From Streptomyces sp. Tu6071 (lineage in GTDB: Bacteria > Actinomycetota > Actinomycetes > Streptomycetales > Streptomycetaceae), in the NCBI RefSeq assembly GCF_000213055.1, contig NZ_CM001165.1, positions 1,550,001 through 1,614,000 on the forward strand: a stretch of DNA of 64,000 nucleotides, read 5' to 3'. Positions 48,041 through 58,004 of the stretch are shown one piece after another. The position numbers and the translations under genes were made by a program. Numbering within the stretch: position 1 is the first letter of the stretch; each line of letters starts with the position of its first letter. The notes below the pieces were generated by a model. That model was not told where the DNA came from and ran no database searches. It worked only from the letters and a program-made list of their open reading frames with translations.

Positions 48041-49183
48041 ATGGCACAGGACGAGGACGGTCCGTACGGGGGCGGAGCGTATGGAGGCGGTCCGGGCGGG
48101 GGCGGGTTGGGTGCGGGTGAGCCGGGGGTGGGTGGGCCCGGCGGGGGCGGGCCCACCACAGGCGATCCGGACGAGGACGGACCCGGCGCACGCAATCCCG
48201 GCGCAAGCGGACCCAACGCAGGCGAGCCGGGCGCGGGCAGACCCGGCACAGGCGAGCCGGACGAGGACGGGCCCGGCTCAGGCGATCCCGGCGCAGTCAG
48301 ACCCGGCGCAGGCGGACCCGGCGCAGGCGATCCCGGCGCAGGCGGACCAAGCGGGGGCGGACCAAGCGGACCCGGCGGGGCGGGCGGCGGCTGGGGGCAG
48401 GGGGCGGCTCCGTATCCGCCCGAGAGCGCCTTCGAGTGGCTGCCCCCGCTCGACCTCCCCGGGCCGGGGCGGCAGCGGCGGTGGACAGTGCTGCTGCGGC
48501 TCCCGCTCCTCCTGCCGCACGCCGTCGTGCTGTTCTTCCTCTCCCTCGGCGCCTTCTTCACGGCGATCGCCGGGTGGTTCGCCGCGCTCGTCCTGGGGCG
48601 GCTGCCGGAACCGGTCTTCCGGTATCTCGCGGCGTACCTCGCGTACGAGGCCCGCGTCGGCGCCTCCGCGATGCTGCTCGTGGACCGCTACCCGCCCTTC
48701 GCGCTCTTCCGCGCCAGCGGCTACGAGGTGCGCTTCGAGAACCGGCCGACGCACCTGAACCGGCTCGCGGTCCTCTTCCGGATCGTCCTGATCATCCCGG
48801 CGTGGATCATCGCCTCGCTCGTGATGAGCGGCTGGTGGACGCTCGGCCTGCTCTGGTGGCTGATCACGCTCGTCCTCGGCCGGATGCCGCTCGCGCTGCA
48901 CGGGGCGAGCACGGCGGCCCTGCGCTACCACCTGCGCACCTCCGCGTACTGGCTGCTGCTCACCCCCGCCTACCCGAAGCGGTTCTTCGGCGACGAGCCC
49001 GGCGTGACGGACCCCGTGGAGCGGTACTCGGCGACGCGTCCGCTGCTGCTCTCCACGGGCGGGAAGTGGCTGCTCGTGCTCTTCCTGGTGGCGGGGGTCG
49101 TGGGCGGCGGCAGGGGCAGTACGTACACCTCGCCGCACGAGGAGACGGACACCGCGCGGCCGGGGAGCACGGCCGGGCGCTGA
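48041..49183 (+). CDS. DUF4389 membrane protein with collagen-like Gly/Pro-rich N-terminus
   Basis: 380 residues. Residues 1-120 are Gly/Pro/Asp-rich with repeated G-x-P or P-G-A-G units, encoded by near-repetitive DNA (48090-48370). Residues 140-350 contain four to five hydrophobic segments and the ARVGASAMLLVDRYPPF stretch typical of DUF4389 proteins. Start ATG with GAGAGGAG about seven bases upstream. Function unknown. It lies 102 bases after the glycosyltransferase, possibly in the same transcript. Confidence 0.85.
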   Translation: MAQDEDGPYGGGAYGGGPGGGGLGAGEPGVGGPGGGGPTTGDPDEDGPGARNPGASGPNAGEPGAGRPGTGEPDEDGPGSGDPGAVRPGAGGPGAGDPGAGGPSGGGPSGPGGAGGGWGQGAAPYPPESAFEWLPPLDLPGPGRQRRWTVLLRLPLLLPHAVVLFFLSLGAFFTAIAGWFAALVLGRLPEPVFRYLAAYLAYEARVGASAMLLVDRYPPFALFRASGYEVRFENRPTHLNRLAVLFRIVLIIPAWIIASLVMSGWWTLGLLWWLITLVLGRMPLALHGASTAALRYHLRTSAYWLLLTPAYPKRFFGDEPGVTDPVERYSATRPLLLSTGGKWLLVLFLVAGVVGGGRGSTYTSPHEETDTARPGSTAGR

Positions 49184-49300
49184 GGCGGCCCGGGGACCGG
49201 GCGACGCGGTTTCGCGCGCGGCTTCGTATGGTGGAGGGAGACGTCCCCCCGGGCACGCCCCTGCCCGCGTCCCCCGCACCACCCGAAACGGAACCTCGTC

Positions 49301-49879
49301 GTGCCGGACCCCGCCGCCATACGCTCATGGCACCGCACGCTGCCGCACAGCCCGCAGGCCGTCCCGCTCGCCCGTGCCCTCGTCCGCGAGGCGCTGGCCG
49401 GGCCCGACCGGGACACCGCCGAACTGCTGACCGCCGAGCTGGTCGCCAACGCCGTCGAGCACACCGAGGGATACCGCCCGGTCGAGCTGTACGTGGAGCT
49501 GCTGGCGAGCCACTGCCAGGTGGAGGTGCTGGACAGCGACCCGGCTCCCCCGGGCGACCTGGGCTCCCCCGTCCCGCTCGAAGCCCCCGACCCGCTCGCC
49601 GAGGGCGGTCGCGGCCTCCTCCTCATCCGCGCCCTGGCCGCCGCCTGCGGCCACCGCCCCACGGACTGGGGCAAGGCAGTCTGGTTCCGCCTGGCCGCAC
49701 CGACAAAAATCCCGCCACAACGCGACGCCCCCTCCACCCCGCCGGCACACGAACCCGCCCCGCCAACCCAGCCCCGCCAGCACGCGAACCCAGCCCACAC
49801 GCCACCCCAAACCCAGCCCCGCCAGCACGCGAACGCAGCCGACCACGCCACCCCCAAACCCAGCCCCTCCGGCGCTTGA
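49301..49879 (+). CDS. HATPase anti-sigma-factor-like protein with repeat-derived C-terminus
   Basis: 192 residues. Residues 10-130 form a GHKL ATP-binding domain of the RsbW/SpoIIAB type: N-box ELVANAVEHT and G-box GGRGLLLI. Such proteins phosphorylate or sequester regulators in streptomycete stress signalling. Residues after about 138 are Pro/Gln/His-rich and encoded by the start of the tandem array; the final KPSPSGA and TGA stop come from the 97-bp unit itself. GTG start with a GGAA-type ribosome site. Convergent with argF. Confidence 0.88.
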   Translation: MPDPAAIRSWHRTLPHSPQAVPLARALVREALAGPDRDTAELLTAELVANAVEHTEGYRPVELYVELLASHCQVEVLDSDPAPPGDLGSPVPLEAPDPLAEGGRGLLLIRALAAACGHRPTDWGKAVWFRLAAPTKIPPQRDAPSTPPAHEPAPPTQPRQHANPAHTPPQTQPRQHANAADHATPKPSPSGA

Positions 49880-50123
49880 GGAGCGGGGCCCGGGGCGGAG
49901 CCCCGAGAGGCGACTCTGGCAGCACGCGAACCCAACGCACCACGCCACCCCCAAACCCAGCCCCTCCGGCGCTTGAGGAGCGGGGCCCGGGGCGGAGCCC
50001 CGCAAGGCCACCCCGGCAACACGCGAACCCAACCCACCACGCCACCCCCAAACCCAGCCCCTCCGGCGCTTGAGGAGCGGGGCCCGGGGCGGAGCCCCGC
50101 GAGGCGACCCCGGCAGCACGCGA
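49842..50123. repeat. 97-bp tandem repeat array, 3 copies
   Basis: Copies start at 49842, 49939 and 50036 (exact 97-base period); the last is truncated near 50123. Each contains CAGCCCCTCCGGCGCTTGAG and a GGGGC...GCCCC stem. Shorter derivatives of the flanking part lie at about 49772-49841. The core is a familiar dispersed element of Streptomyces genomes (from memory). It separates convergent gene ends and may act as a bidirectional terminator. Confidence 0.92.
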
Positions 50124-50144
50124 GGCCGCGAATCCGCCCCCGCG

Positions 50145-51191
50145 TCAGCCCTCGTGGGGCTCGTCCGCCGCCACCCGCCCCGGCCCCGCCAGCGTCGCGA
50201 CCAGCACCGCCTTGATCGTGTGGAGCCGGTTCTCGGCCTCGTCGAAGACGACCGAGTGGGCGGACTCGAACACCTCGTCGGTGACTTCGAGCGAGTCGAG
50301 CCCGAACTCGTCGTGGATGCGCCGCCCCACCCCCGTCCCGAGGTCGTGGAAGGCCGGGAGGCAGTGCAGGAACTTGACGTCCGGGTTCCCCGTGGCGCGC
50401 AGGACGTCCATCGTCACCGCGTACGGCCGCAGCGCGGCGATCCGCTCGCCCCAGACCTCCGCCGGTTCGCCCATCGAGACCCACACGTCGGTCACGACGA
50501 AGCCCGCGCCCCGCACGCCCTCCGCCACGTCGTCGGTGAGCGTGATCCGCGCCCCGCTCTCCTTCGCCAGCTCCCGCGCCCTCTCGACGATCCCGGCCGC
50601 GGGCCAGTACGCCTCGGGGGCGACGATCCTGACGTCCATGCCGAGCAGGGCGCCGGTGATCAGGTAGGAGTTGCCCATGTTGAAGCGGGCGTCGCCGAGG
50701 TAGGCGAAGGAGGTCTCCGTGAGCGGCAGCGGGCTGTACTCGGTCATCGTGAGCACGTCGGCGAGCATCTGGGTGGGGTGCCACGCGTCGGTGAGGCCGT
50801 TGTAGACCGGGACCCCGGCGTGCGCCGCTATCTCCTCGACGACATCCTGCCCGTCGCCCCGGTACTCGATCGCGTCGTACATCCGCCCGAGCACGCGCGC
50901 CGTGTCCTTCGCCGACTCCTTGTGCCCGATCTGCGAGCCGGAGGGGTCGAGGTACGTCGTGTGGGCGCCCTGGTCGGCGGCGGCGACCTCGAAGGCGGCG
51001 CGCGTGCGGGTCGACGTCTTCTCGAAGATCAGCGCGATGTTCCGGCCGCGCAGCCGCGGCACCTCCGTACCGGCCCGCTTGGCGGCCTTGAGCCGCGCGG
51101 CGAGATCGATCAGCGAACGGAACTCGGCCGCGCCGAAGTCCAGCTCCTTGAGGAAGTGACGGCCGCTGAGGTCGATCGCGTCGTGGGCCAT
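50145..51191 (-). CDS. argF: Ornithine carbamoyltransferase (catabolic type by context)
   Basis: 348 residues. Carbamoyl-phosphate motif STRTR, the HPTQ motif and the ornithine-binding [10 protein letters not shown] are intact. The enzyme interconverts ornithine plus carbamoyl phosphate and citrulline. It follows the arginine deiminase gene by 118 bases, so the catabolic direction (ArcB role) is likely. The ATG at 51191 is chosen for GGGAG eight bases upstream; the open frame continues 27 codons further. Its end runs against the 97-bp repeat array. Confidence 0.95.
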   Translation of the reverse strand: MAHDAIDLSGRHFLKELDFGAAEFRSLIDLAARLKAAKRAGTEVPRLRGRNIALIFEKTSTRTRAAFEVAAADQGAHTTYLDPSGSQIGHKESAKDTARVLGRMYDAIEYRGDGQDVVEEIAAHAGVPVYNGLTDAWHPTQMLADVLTMTEYSPLPLTETSFAYLGDARFNMGNSYLITGALLGMDVRIVAPEAYWPAAGIVERARELAKESGARITLTDDVAEGVRGAGFVVTDVWVSMGEPAEVWGERIAALRPYAVTMDVLRATGNPDVKFLHCLPAFHDLGTGVGRRIHDEFGLDSLEVTDEVFESAHSVVFDEAENRLHTIKAVLVATLAGPGRVAADEPHEG

Positions 51192-51255
51192 GAGGGCGCT
51201 CCCGGGGTGCCGCGTACGGGGAGGTACGGAGGCGACGAATGACGGAATGGAAGTG

Positions 51256-51282
51256 TATACGGTACCAGGCATTTCTATACGG
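51256..51282. promoter_or_regulatory. TATACGG direct repeat upstream of argF
   Basis: TATACGG occurs at 51256-51262 and 51276-51282, exactly 20 bases apart, in the short AT-richer gap between arcA and argF. The arrangement suits a regulator binding two adjacent turns, or a promoter element for argF alone. Confidence 0.35.
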
Positions 51283-51309
51283 CCGATAGGGAGGTGGAGC
51301 AGGTCTCCG

Positions 51310-52551
51310 TCACACCGCGTCCCGTTCCACCGGGCAGCTCATGCACCGCGGCCCGCCCCTCCCCCGCCCCAGCTCGCTGCCCGGGATCTCGACGACCTCG
51401 ATGCCCTGCTTGCGCAGGTACGCGTTGGTCGTCGCGTTGCGTTCGTACGCGAGCACGACGCCGGGTTCCACGGCGAGCACGTTGCAGCCGTCGTCCCACT
51501 GCTCGCGTTCGGCGGCGTGCACGTCCTGCGTCGCCGTGAGGACCCGTACGGAGTCGAGGCCGAGCGCGGCGGCGAGCGCGCGGCGCATGTGCGCGGGCGG
51601 GTGGTCGGTGACCTTGAGGTCGCGCGGGCCCGCGCCCTGCTCGATCGTGTAGGAGCGGAGGTCCCCGAGGCCCGCGTACTGCGTGAAGGTGTCGCCGTCG
51701 ACCATCGTCATGACGGTGTCGAGGTGCATGAAGGCGCGCCGCTTGGGCAGGTCGAGCGCGACGATCGTGCGCGCGGACCCCGCGGCGAAGAGTTTCGTGG
51801 CGAGCATCTCGACGGCCTGCGGCGTCGTGCGCTCGCTCATGCCGATGAGGACCGCGCCGTTGCCGAGGACGAGGACGTCGCCGCCCTCGATCGTGGACGG
51901 GTAGTCGGGCTGCCCCTCGGACCACATGCGGAAGTCGCCCGCCTCGGGCCCGGTGAAGAGCGGGTGGTGCCGGTAGATCGCCTCGAAGTGGACGGTCTCG
52001 CGCTGCCGGGCGGGCCAGCGCATCGCGTTGATGGACACGCCGTCGTAGATCCACGCGGAGGTGTCGCGCGTGAAGAGGTGGTTGGGCAGCGGGCCGAGGA
52101 GGAAGTCGTCGGGCTCCATGACGTGGAAGCCCACCGAGACGGGCTCGGGCCAGCGCTCCAGGTACTCGCGCTTGGTCATGCCGCCGATGAGCGCCTCGGT
52201 CAGCTCGTCCTCCGCGAGCGCGTCGAAGGAGGCGCGGAGGCGGTCGGTGGCGAGCGGCCCGTACTCCTTGTCGTCGAAGACGCGGTCGAGGACGAGGCGC
52301 CGCGCCTCGGGGAGCGCCATCGTCTCGCGCAGCAGGTCGGCGAAGAGGTGCACGGCGACGCCGCGTTCCCGCAGCACGGCGGCGAAGGCGTCGTGCTCCT
52401 CCTTCGCGCGGCGCACCCACAGCACGTCGTCGAAGAGGAGGGCGTCCTTGTTGCTGGGGGTCAGTCGTTTGAGTTCGAGGCCGGGGCGGTGCAGGACGAC
52501 GCGCCGCAGCCGGCCGGTCTCGGAATCGACGTGGAAGGCCATGCCTGTCAT
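51310..52551 (-). CDS. arcA: Arginine deiminase
   Basis: 413 residues. Conserved substrate-binding segments [34 protein letters not shown] and the catalytic Cys403 in GGPRCMSCP are present. It hydrolyses arginine to citrulline and ammonia. The start is the ATG at 52551; the next in-frame ATG (52542) is equally possible since neither has a strong ribosome site. Pairing with ornithine carbamoyltransferase is the usual arginine deiminase pathway, but no carbamate kinase gene (arcC) adjoins. Confidence 0.95.
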   Translation of the reverse strand: MTGMAFHVDSETGRLRRVVLHRPGLELKRLTPSNKDALLFDDVLWVRRAKEEHDAFAAVLRERGVAVHLFADLLRETMALPEARRLVLDRVFDDKEYGPLATDRLRASFDALAEDELTEALIGGMTKREYLERWPEPVSVGFHVMEPDDFLLGPLPNHLFTRDTSAWIYDGVSINAMRWPARQRETVHFEAIYRHHPLFTGPEAGDFRMWSEGQPDYPSTIEGGDVLVLGNGAVLIGMSERTTPQAVEMLATKLFAAGSARTIVALDLPKRRAFMHLDTVMTMVDGDTFTQYAGLGDLRSYTIEQGAGPRDLKVTDHPPAHMRRALAAALGLDSVRVLTATQDVHAAEREQWDDGCNVLAVEPGVVLAYERNATTNAYLRKQGIEVVEIPGSELGRGRGGPRCMSCPVERDAV

Positions 52552-52660
52552 CTTGTCCGCCGGACGGCCCGCGCACCCGTCACGCCACGAGGTGTGCGGA
52601 ACCGACGTGGGGCGGTACGGGGCATGTCGCCCCGTACCGCCCCACGCGGCCCCGGCCGGC

Positions 52661-55279
52661 TCACAGCCGGGGGTCGACCGGCTCCGACTCCAGCGCGAGG
52701 ACCGCGAAGACCGCCTCGTGCACCCGCCACAGCGGTTCGCCCTCGGCGAGGCGGTCGAGCGCTTCGAGGCCGAGCGCGTACTCGCGCAGCGCGAGCGAGC
52801 GCTTGTGGCCGAGGTGGCGCTCGCGCAGCCGCTTCAGGTTCTCCGGGCGGGTGTACTCGGGCCCGTAGATGATGCGCAGGTACTCGCGGCCCCGGCACTT
52901 GACGCCCGGCTGCGCGAGCTTGCGCGTGGCCGAGCGGGCGAGCGCCTCGACCGGCTTGACGACCATGCCCTCGCCGCCCTCGGCGGTGAGCGCGAGCCAC
53001 CAGTCGGTCCCGGCACGCACCGAGTCCTCGTCGGTGGTGTCCACGTACACGCGCCGCGTCGGGCGGAGCAGACCCGTCGTTTCGGCGGCCACCATGCGGT
53101 CCACGTAGGCGAGTTGGGCGTCGTTCGGCACGGCGGCGAGGGACCGCCCGCGCGCGGCGAGGAGCTGGAACGGCGCGAACTCGACGCCGTCGAGCCCCCG
53201 CACCGGCCAGCAGTACCGGCGGTACGCCTCGGTGAACGCGGCGGCGTCGCTCGCCCGTTCGCGCTGCCGCTCGCCGAGGTCGCCGAGATCGACGCCCCGC
53301 TTCGCGGCCTCGTCGAGCGCGGCGAGCGCGCCGGGGAAGACCGCCCCGGCGGCGGCGCCCACGGCCGCGTACTGCGAGCGGAGCAGCCCCGTGGACTTGA
53401 GGGACCACGGCAGCAGCTCGCCGTCCAGCAGGAGCCAGTCCGTGTCCAGTTCGTCCCACAGCCCGCTCTTGCCGACCGCCGCCCGCAGTCGGGCGAGCAC
53501 GTCCTCGGTGACCGCGCGGTCGTCGAAGAAGGGGCGTCCGGTGCGGGTCACGAGCGCCCCCGTGGGGGTCGCTTCGCCCTCGTCCGCGAGGCCGAAGCGC
53601 TCGACGGCCGTGGCCGCGTCGCGGCACACGAGGGCGACGGCGCGCGAGCCCATGTGCTTCTCCTCGCACACGACGTGCGCGATGCCGTCCTCGCGGTAGG
53701 AGGCGAAGGCGTTCTCGGGGTGTTCGAGGTAGCCCTCGCGGTGCGAGGTCGGTGTCGGTGCCATGGTCGGGGGCAGGTACGGGACGAGGCGCGGGTCGAC
53801 CGCGAAGCGGCTCATGACCTCCAGGGCCGCCGCCGCGTTCTCCTCGCGCACGCCGATCCGGCCGAGCGTGCGGGTCTCGACGGTGCGGCGGCCCGCGACG
53901 TCGCCGAGCGCGAGCGGACGGCCCTGGTGGCCGCCGGGCGCGGCGGATTCGAGGGGCCGCGCGGGCTCGTACCACTGCTGGTGCGCGGGCACGTCGACGA
54001 GTTCGCGCTCGGGCCAGCGCAGCGCGGTGAGCCGGCCGCCGAAGACGACGCCGGTGTCGAGGCAGATGGTGTTGTTGAGCCACGTCGCCGTGGGCACGGG
54101 GGTGTGCCCGTAGACGACGGCGGCCCTGCCCCGGTAGTCCTCGGCCCACGGGTAGCGCACGGGCAGGCCGAACTCGTCGGTCTCGCCCGTCGTGTCGCCG
54201 TAGAGCGCGTGCGAGCGGACCCGTCCGGAGGTGCGGCCGTGGTAGCGCTCGGGGAGCCCGGCGTGCGAGACGACGAGTGCGCCGCCGTCGAGCACGTAGT
54301 GGCTCACGAGGCCGCGCACGAACTCCGCGACTTTCTCCTTGAATCCGGGCTCCTCGGCCTCGGCGCGCTCCAACTGCTCGATGGTCTCGGCGAGTCCGTG
54401 CGCGACGGTCACCCTGCGGCCGCTCAGGTGACGGCCCAGCTTGTTCTCGTGGTTGCCGGGCACGCACAGCGCGGTCCCCGCCGCGACCATGCCCATGACG
54501 CGGCGCAGGACGGCGGGCGTGTCGGGGCCCCGGTCCACGAGGTCCCCCACGAACACGGCGGTCCGGCCCTCGGGGTGCGTCCCGTCCTCGTAGCCGAGCT
54601 TGCCGAGCAGTTCCTCCAGCTCGGCGGAGCAGCCGTGCACGTCGCCGATCAGGTCGAAAGGGCCGGTGAGTTCGCGCAGGTCGTTGAAGCGCTTCTCGCG
54701 CACGACCTCCGCCGCACCGACCTCGGCGACCCCCTTGAGCACGTGCACCTTGCGGAAGCCCTCGCGCTCCAATCCCCGCAGCGAGCGCCGCAGTTCGCGC
54801 TGGTGGCGCTGGATGACGCGGCGCGGGACACCCGCCCGGTCCTCGCGCCCCGCGTTGCGCTCGGCGCACACCTCCTCGGGCACGTCGAGGACGATCGCGA
54901 CGGGCAGCACGTCGTACTCCCGTGCCAGGTCGATGAGTTGCTTGCGGCTCTCGCGCTGCACGCTCGTCGCGTCGACGACGGTGAGGCGCCCGGCGGCGAG
55001 CCGCTTGCCCGCGATGTGGTGCAGCACATCGAAGGCGTCGCGCGAGGCGCTCTGGTCGTTCTGGTCGTCCGCGACGAGCCCCCGGCAGAAGTCGGAGGAG
55101 AGCACCTCGGTCGGCTTGAAGTGCCTTGCGGCGAATGTGGACTTGCCCGATCCCGTCGCGCCGATGAGGACGACGAGGGAGAGGTCGGGCACGGGGCAGC
55201 GACGGCTTCTCGCGGGGGCGGGGGGCGCCGGGGCGCCTGCGGGGCCGGCGGCGGTCTCGGTGGTGGTGTTCTCGCTCAT
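52661..55279 (-). CDS. Pnkp polynucleotide kinase-phosphatase-ligase (RNA repair)
   Basis: 872 residues, the normal length of bacterial Pnkp. The kinase domain has P-loop GATGSGKST near residue 40. The calcineurin-like 2',3'-phosphatase domain has GDVHG near 213, then GDLVDRGPD and GNHE. The ligase/adenylyltransferase domain has the lysine motif [10 protein letters not shown] with nucleophile Lys near 540. The ATG overlaps the Hen1 stop (ATGA). With Hen1 it repairs ribotoxin-cleaved RNA such as tRNA and adds a protective methyl group. Confidence 0.95.
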   Translation of the reverse strand: MSENTTTETAAGPAGAPAPPAPARSRRCPVPDLSLVVLIGATGSGKSTFAARHFKPTEVLSSDFCRGLVADDQNDQSASRDAFDVLHHIAGKRLAAGRLTVVDATSVQRESRKQLIDLAREYDVLPVAIVLDVPEEVCAERNAGREDRAGVPRRVIQRHQRELRRSLRGLEREGFRKVHVLKGVAEVGAAEVVREKRFNDLRELTGPFDLIGDVHGCSAELEELLGKLGYEDGTHPEGRTAVFVGDLVDRGPDTPAVLRRVMGMVAAGTALCVPGNHENKLGRHLSGRRVTVAHGLAETIEQLERAEAEEPGFKEKVAEFVRGLVSHYVLDGGALVVSHAGLPERYHGRTSGRVRSHALYGDTTGETDEFGLPVRYPWAEDYRGRAAVVYGHTPVPTATWLNNTICLDTGVVFGGRLTALRWPERELVDVPAHQQWYEPARPLESAAPGGHQGRPLALGDVAGRRTVETRTLGRIGVREENAAAALEVMSRFAVDPRLVPYLPPTMAPTPTSHREGYLEHPENAFASYREDGIAHVVCEEKHMGSRAVALVCRDAATAVERFGLADEGEATPTGALVTRTGRPFFDDRAVTEDVLARLRAAVGKSGLWDELDTDWLLLDGELLPWSLKSTGLLRSQYAAVGAAAGAVFPGALAALDEAAKRGVDLGDLGERQRERASDAAAFTEAYRRYCWPVRGLDGVEFAPFQLLAARGRSLAAVPNDAQLAYVDRMVAAETTGLLRPTRRVYVDTTDEDSVRAGTDWWLALTAEGGEGMVVKPVEALARSATRKLAQPGVKCRGREYLRIIYGPEYTRPENLKRLRERHLGHKRSLALREYALGLEALDRLAEGEPLWRVHEAVFAVLALESEPVDPRL

Positions 55280-56856
55280 GCCGCCGCTCCTTCCTTTGTG
55301 GTGGTGTCCGTGACGGACGCGAGGGTGTCGGTACGGGTGAAGCGGGCGAGCTGCGTCGGCGGGCCCACCTCGGGGTCCTCGTCGCCGACGGGCGCGTACG
55401 CCACGGTGTACCCGTACGTGGCGGCGACCTCCTCGGCCCAGCGCCCGAACTGCGCGCGGTCCCACTCGAAGCGGTGGTCGTGGTGGCGCACGTGCCCGGC
55501 GGGCAGGGTCTCCCAGCGCACGTTGTACTCGGCGTTCGGCGTCGTCACGACGACCGTCGCGGGGCGCGCGGCTCCGAAGACGGTGTACGCGAGCGTCGCG
55601 AGGCGCGGCGGGTCGACGTGCTCGATCACCTCGCTGAGCACGGCGGCGTCGTACCCGGCGAGGCGCGGGTCGGTGTACGCGAGCGAGCCCTGCACGAGCG
55701 TGAGCCGGGCCGCCTGCCGCTCGGGCATCCGGTCGACGCGCAGGCGGCGCGCGGCGATCTGGAGCGCGCGCTGCGAGACGTCCATGCCGAGGACGTGCGT
55801 GAAGCGCGTGTCCTTGAGCAGTTCCCTGACCAGCGTGCCCTCGCCGCAGCCGAGGTCGAGGACGCGGGTGGCGTTCGCCGCGCGGAGCGCTTCGACGATC
55901 GCGGCGCGGCGGCGGGAAGCGAGGGTCACCGGGCGTGCGGGCTCGGCGGCCTCGTTCTCCATGCCGCTGCCCTCACGGGCCTCGCTCTCCATGCCGCTGG
56001 CCTCGGCGGCCTCGTTCTCGGTACCGCCGTCTTCGGCGGCCTCTTCCGTGCCGTCCTCGACCGCGTTGTCGATGTGCTCGGCCCCCGTGTCGTCGGACTC
56101 GGCGAGCCGGAGGAGTTCGAGGCGTTCCATGGCCTCGCGCGTGAGCGAGAAGCGGTAGCTGAGGTAGCGGCGCGTGATGTACGCCTGCTCGGGGTGCGCG
56201 GGCAGCCAGCCCTCACCGGCCCGGAGGAGCTTGTCGACCTCGTCGGCCGAGGCCCAGTAGTGCTTGGTGCCGTCGAGGACCGGCAGCAGCACGTACAGGT
56301 GGCGCAGCGCCTCGGCGAGCACCTGCTCGCCTTCGAGCACGAGCCGCACGTACCGGGAGTCCCCCCACTCGGGGAAGGCGGGGTCGAGCGCGACGGGCTC
56401 GGCGGTCACGGTCCAGCCGAGCGGCGCGAAGAGCCGCTCGACGAGGCCCGGGTCGCCGTTCGCGGGCACGGCGGGCAGCTCGATCCGCAGCGGCAGCACG
56501 CGCCCGGCCAGCTCCGGCCTCGCCTTGCAGTCGCCGTGCATGGCCGTCTTGAAGACGGTGCCGAGCGCGACGGTGAAGAGCGAGGACACCGCGTACGGGC
56601 GGTCGTTGACGTACTGCGCGAGCGAGGCGTCCGGCGCTTTGCCGCGCCCCTTGCGCTTCCCGCGCCGCACGAGCGCCACGGGGTCGATCTCCAGGAGCAA
56701 CGCCACCGAGCACCGCTCGACCCCGGCCTCGGGGTAGAAGACGTGCGCCGTCCCGTGCGCCGTGTCGAAGCGCTGGGCCCGCTCGGGATGCTTGTGCAGC
56801 AGAAAGCCGAGGTCGGAGGCGGGCGCTTCGGGGGTACCGGTGGTCGTCAAGGTCAT
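55276..56856 (-). CDS. Bacterial Hen1 3'-terminal RNA ribose 2'-O-methyltransferase
   Basis: 526 residues. The N-terminal half (about 1-240) is the Hen1 ligase-activating domain. A glutamate-rich linker (about 255-310) contains three ten-residue repeats. The C-terminal SAM-dependent methyltransferase has VLDLGCGEGT, the Mn-binding EVIEH near 409 and HDHRFEW near 457. Hen1 methylates the 2'-OH at the break before Pnkp ligates it. The ATG at 56856 is chosen for AAGG five bases upstream. First gene of the Hen1-Pnkp operon. Confidence 0.95.
   Translation of the reverse strand: MTLTTTGTPEAPASDLGFLLHKHPERAQRFDTAHGTAHVFYPEAGVERCSVALLLEIDPVALVRRGKRKGRGKAPDASLAQYVNDRPYAVSSLFTVALGTVFKTAMHGDCKARPELAGRVLPLRIELPAVPANGDPGLVERLFAPLGWTVTAEPVALDPAFPEWGDSRYVRLVLEGEQVLAEALRHLYVLLPVLDGTKHYWASADEVDKLLRAGEGWLPAHPEQAYITRRYLSYRFSLTREAMERLELLRLAESDDTGAEHIDNAVEDGTEEAAEDGGTENEAAEASGMESEAREGSGMENEAAEPARPVTLASRRRAAIVEALRAANATRVLDLGCGEGTLVRELLKDTRFTHVLGMDVSQRALQIAARRLRVDRMPERQAARLTLVQGSLAYTDPRLAGYDAAVLSEVIEHVDPPRLATLAYTVFGAARPATVVVTTPNAEYNVRWETLPAGHVRHHDHRFEWDRAQFGRWAEEVAATYGYTVAYAPVGDEDPEVGPPTQLARFTRTDTLASVTDTTTKEGAAA
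55936..56025 (-). repeat. 30-bp in-frame repeat in the Hen1 linker, 3 copies
   Basis: Three 30-base units (55936-55965, 55966-55995, 55996-56025) encode GMENEAAEPA, GMESEAREGS and GTENEAAEAS in reverse gene order. A further weaker EEAAED-type unit follows upstream. They extend the acidic linker between the two Hen1 domains. Confidence 0.85.
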
Positions 56857-57006
56857 GAACACCTTGTGATTATGGAGTGGGCACGGGTCCACGCACGACG
56901 GATTTAACCGGCACGCTCCCGCGCGAGGCGATGGGCAGCTCCCCCGGGAACCAGGCGCCGCCCCCGGTCACCTCCGTCCGGAGTGACCACTCCGCCGGAC
57001 CGGGGC

Positions 57007-57052
57007 GGGCACGGTCCGTACACGGACGCTCGGGCCCGTGTACCGGCCGTGC
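57007..57052. terminator. Hairpin downstream of the LLM oxidoreductase gene
   Basis: GGGCACGGTCCGTACACGG pairs with CCCGTGTACCGGCCGTGCC with two mismatches and a short loop. It starts about 20 bases beyond the LLM stop on the minus strand and could terminate transcription from that side. Confidence 0.6.
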
Positions 57053-57074
57053 CGCCGCCCCGCCCCCGCGTGGC

Positions 57075-58004
57075 TCAGCTCAGCTGGCTCCGCACCTGCG
57101 AGGAGATCAGCTCCAGGTGGTCGAGGTCGTCCAGGTCGAGGATCTGGAAGTAGATCCGCTGGGAGCCGACCGCGGCGAACTGACCGATGCGGTCGACCAC
57201 TTCGGCCGGGGTGCCGGCGAGCCCGTTCTGCTTCAGCTCGTCGACCTCGCGGCCGATCGCCGCCGCGCGACGCGCCACCTCGGCGTCGTTCGCACCGACG
57301 CAGGCGACGAGCGCGTTCGAGTAGACGAGGTCCTCGGGGCTGCGGCCCGCCTCGCTCGCCGCGGCGCGCACCCGGCCGAACTGCCGCTCGGTGTCCTCGA
57401 TCGAGCCGAAGGGCACGTTGAACTCGTCCGCGTACCGCGCCGCGAGCTTCGGCGTACGGCTCGCGCCGAACCCGCCGATGAGCACCGGCAGCCGCGACTG
57501 CGCGGGCTTCGGGCGGGCCGGGGAGTTCTCCAGCTGGTAGTGGCGGCCCTCGTAGCTGAAGGTGTCCCCCGGCTTCGTCTCCCACAGCCCGGTGACGATC
57601 GCGAGCTGTTCCTCAAGACGCGAGAACTTGTCCTTCGGGAACGGAATCCCGTACGCCTTGTGCTCCTCCTCGAACCAGCCCGCGCCGATGCCGAGTTCGA
57701 CGCGCCCGCCGGACATCTGGTCGACCTGCGCGACCTCGATCGCGAGGACGCCGGGGAGCCGGAAGGTCGCGGCCGTCATGAGCGTCCCGAGGCGGATGCG
57801 CTTCGTCTCGCGGGCGAGCCCGGCGAGGGTGATCCAGGCGTCCGTCGGGCCGGGGAGGCCGTCGCCGCCCATGTGGAGGTAGTGGTCGCTGCGGAAGAAC
57901 GCGTCGAAGCCGAGGTCTTCGGTCGCCTTCGCGACGGTGAGGAGTGTGTCGTACGTGGCGCCCTGCTGGGGCTCGGTGAAGATACGCAGATCCATGCCTC
58001 CCAT
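57075..58004 (-). CDS. LLM-class F420-dependent oxidoreductase
   Basis: 309 residues of the luciferase-like TIM-barrel family. Landmarks are DAFFRSDHYLHMGG, RIRLGTLMTAATFR, ELGIGAGWFEEEHKAYGIPF and PVLIGGFGASRTPKLAARYADE, as in the F420-dependent subgroup. Natural substrate unknown. The ATG at 58004 is preferred because AGGGGGCAGG lies upstream at proper spacing; the next ATG (57995) is one base from a GGGAGG. It stands as a single gene. Confidence 0.9.
   Translation of the reverse strand: MGGMDLRIFTEPQQGATYDTLLTVAKATEDLGFDAFFRSDHYLHMGGDGLPGPTDAWITLAGLARETKRIRLGTLMTAATFRLPGVLAIEVAQVDQMSGGRVELGIGAGWFEEEHKAYGIPFPKDKFSRLEEQLAIVTGLWETKPGDTFSYEGRHYQLENSPARPKPAQSRLPVLIGGFGASRTPKLAARYADEFNVPFGSIEDTERQFGRVRAAASEAGRSPEDLVYSNALVACVGANDAEVARRAAAIGREVDELKQNGLAGTPAEVVDRIGQFAAVGSQRIYFQILDLDDLDHLELISSQVRSQLS

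Noticed and set aside
49842..50123. CRISPR-like array
   Set aside because: Units are 97 bases with no spacer variation and contain gene-end hairpins; they are a dispersed tandem repeat, and no cas genes are present.
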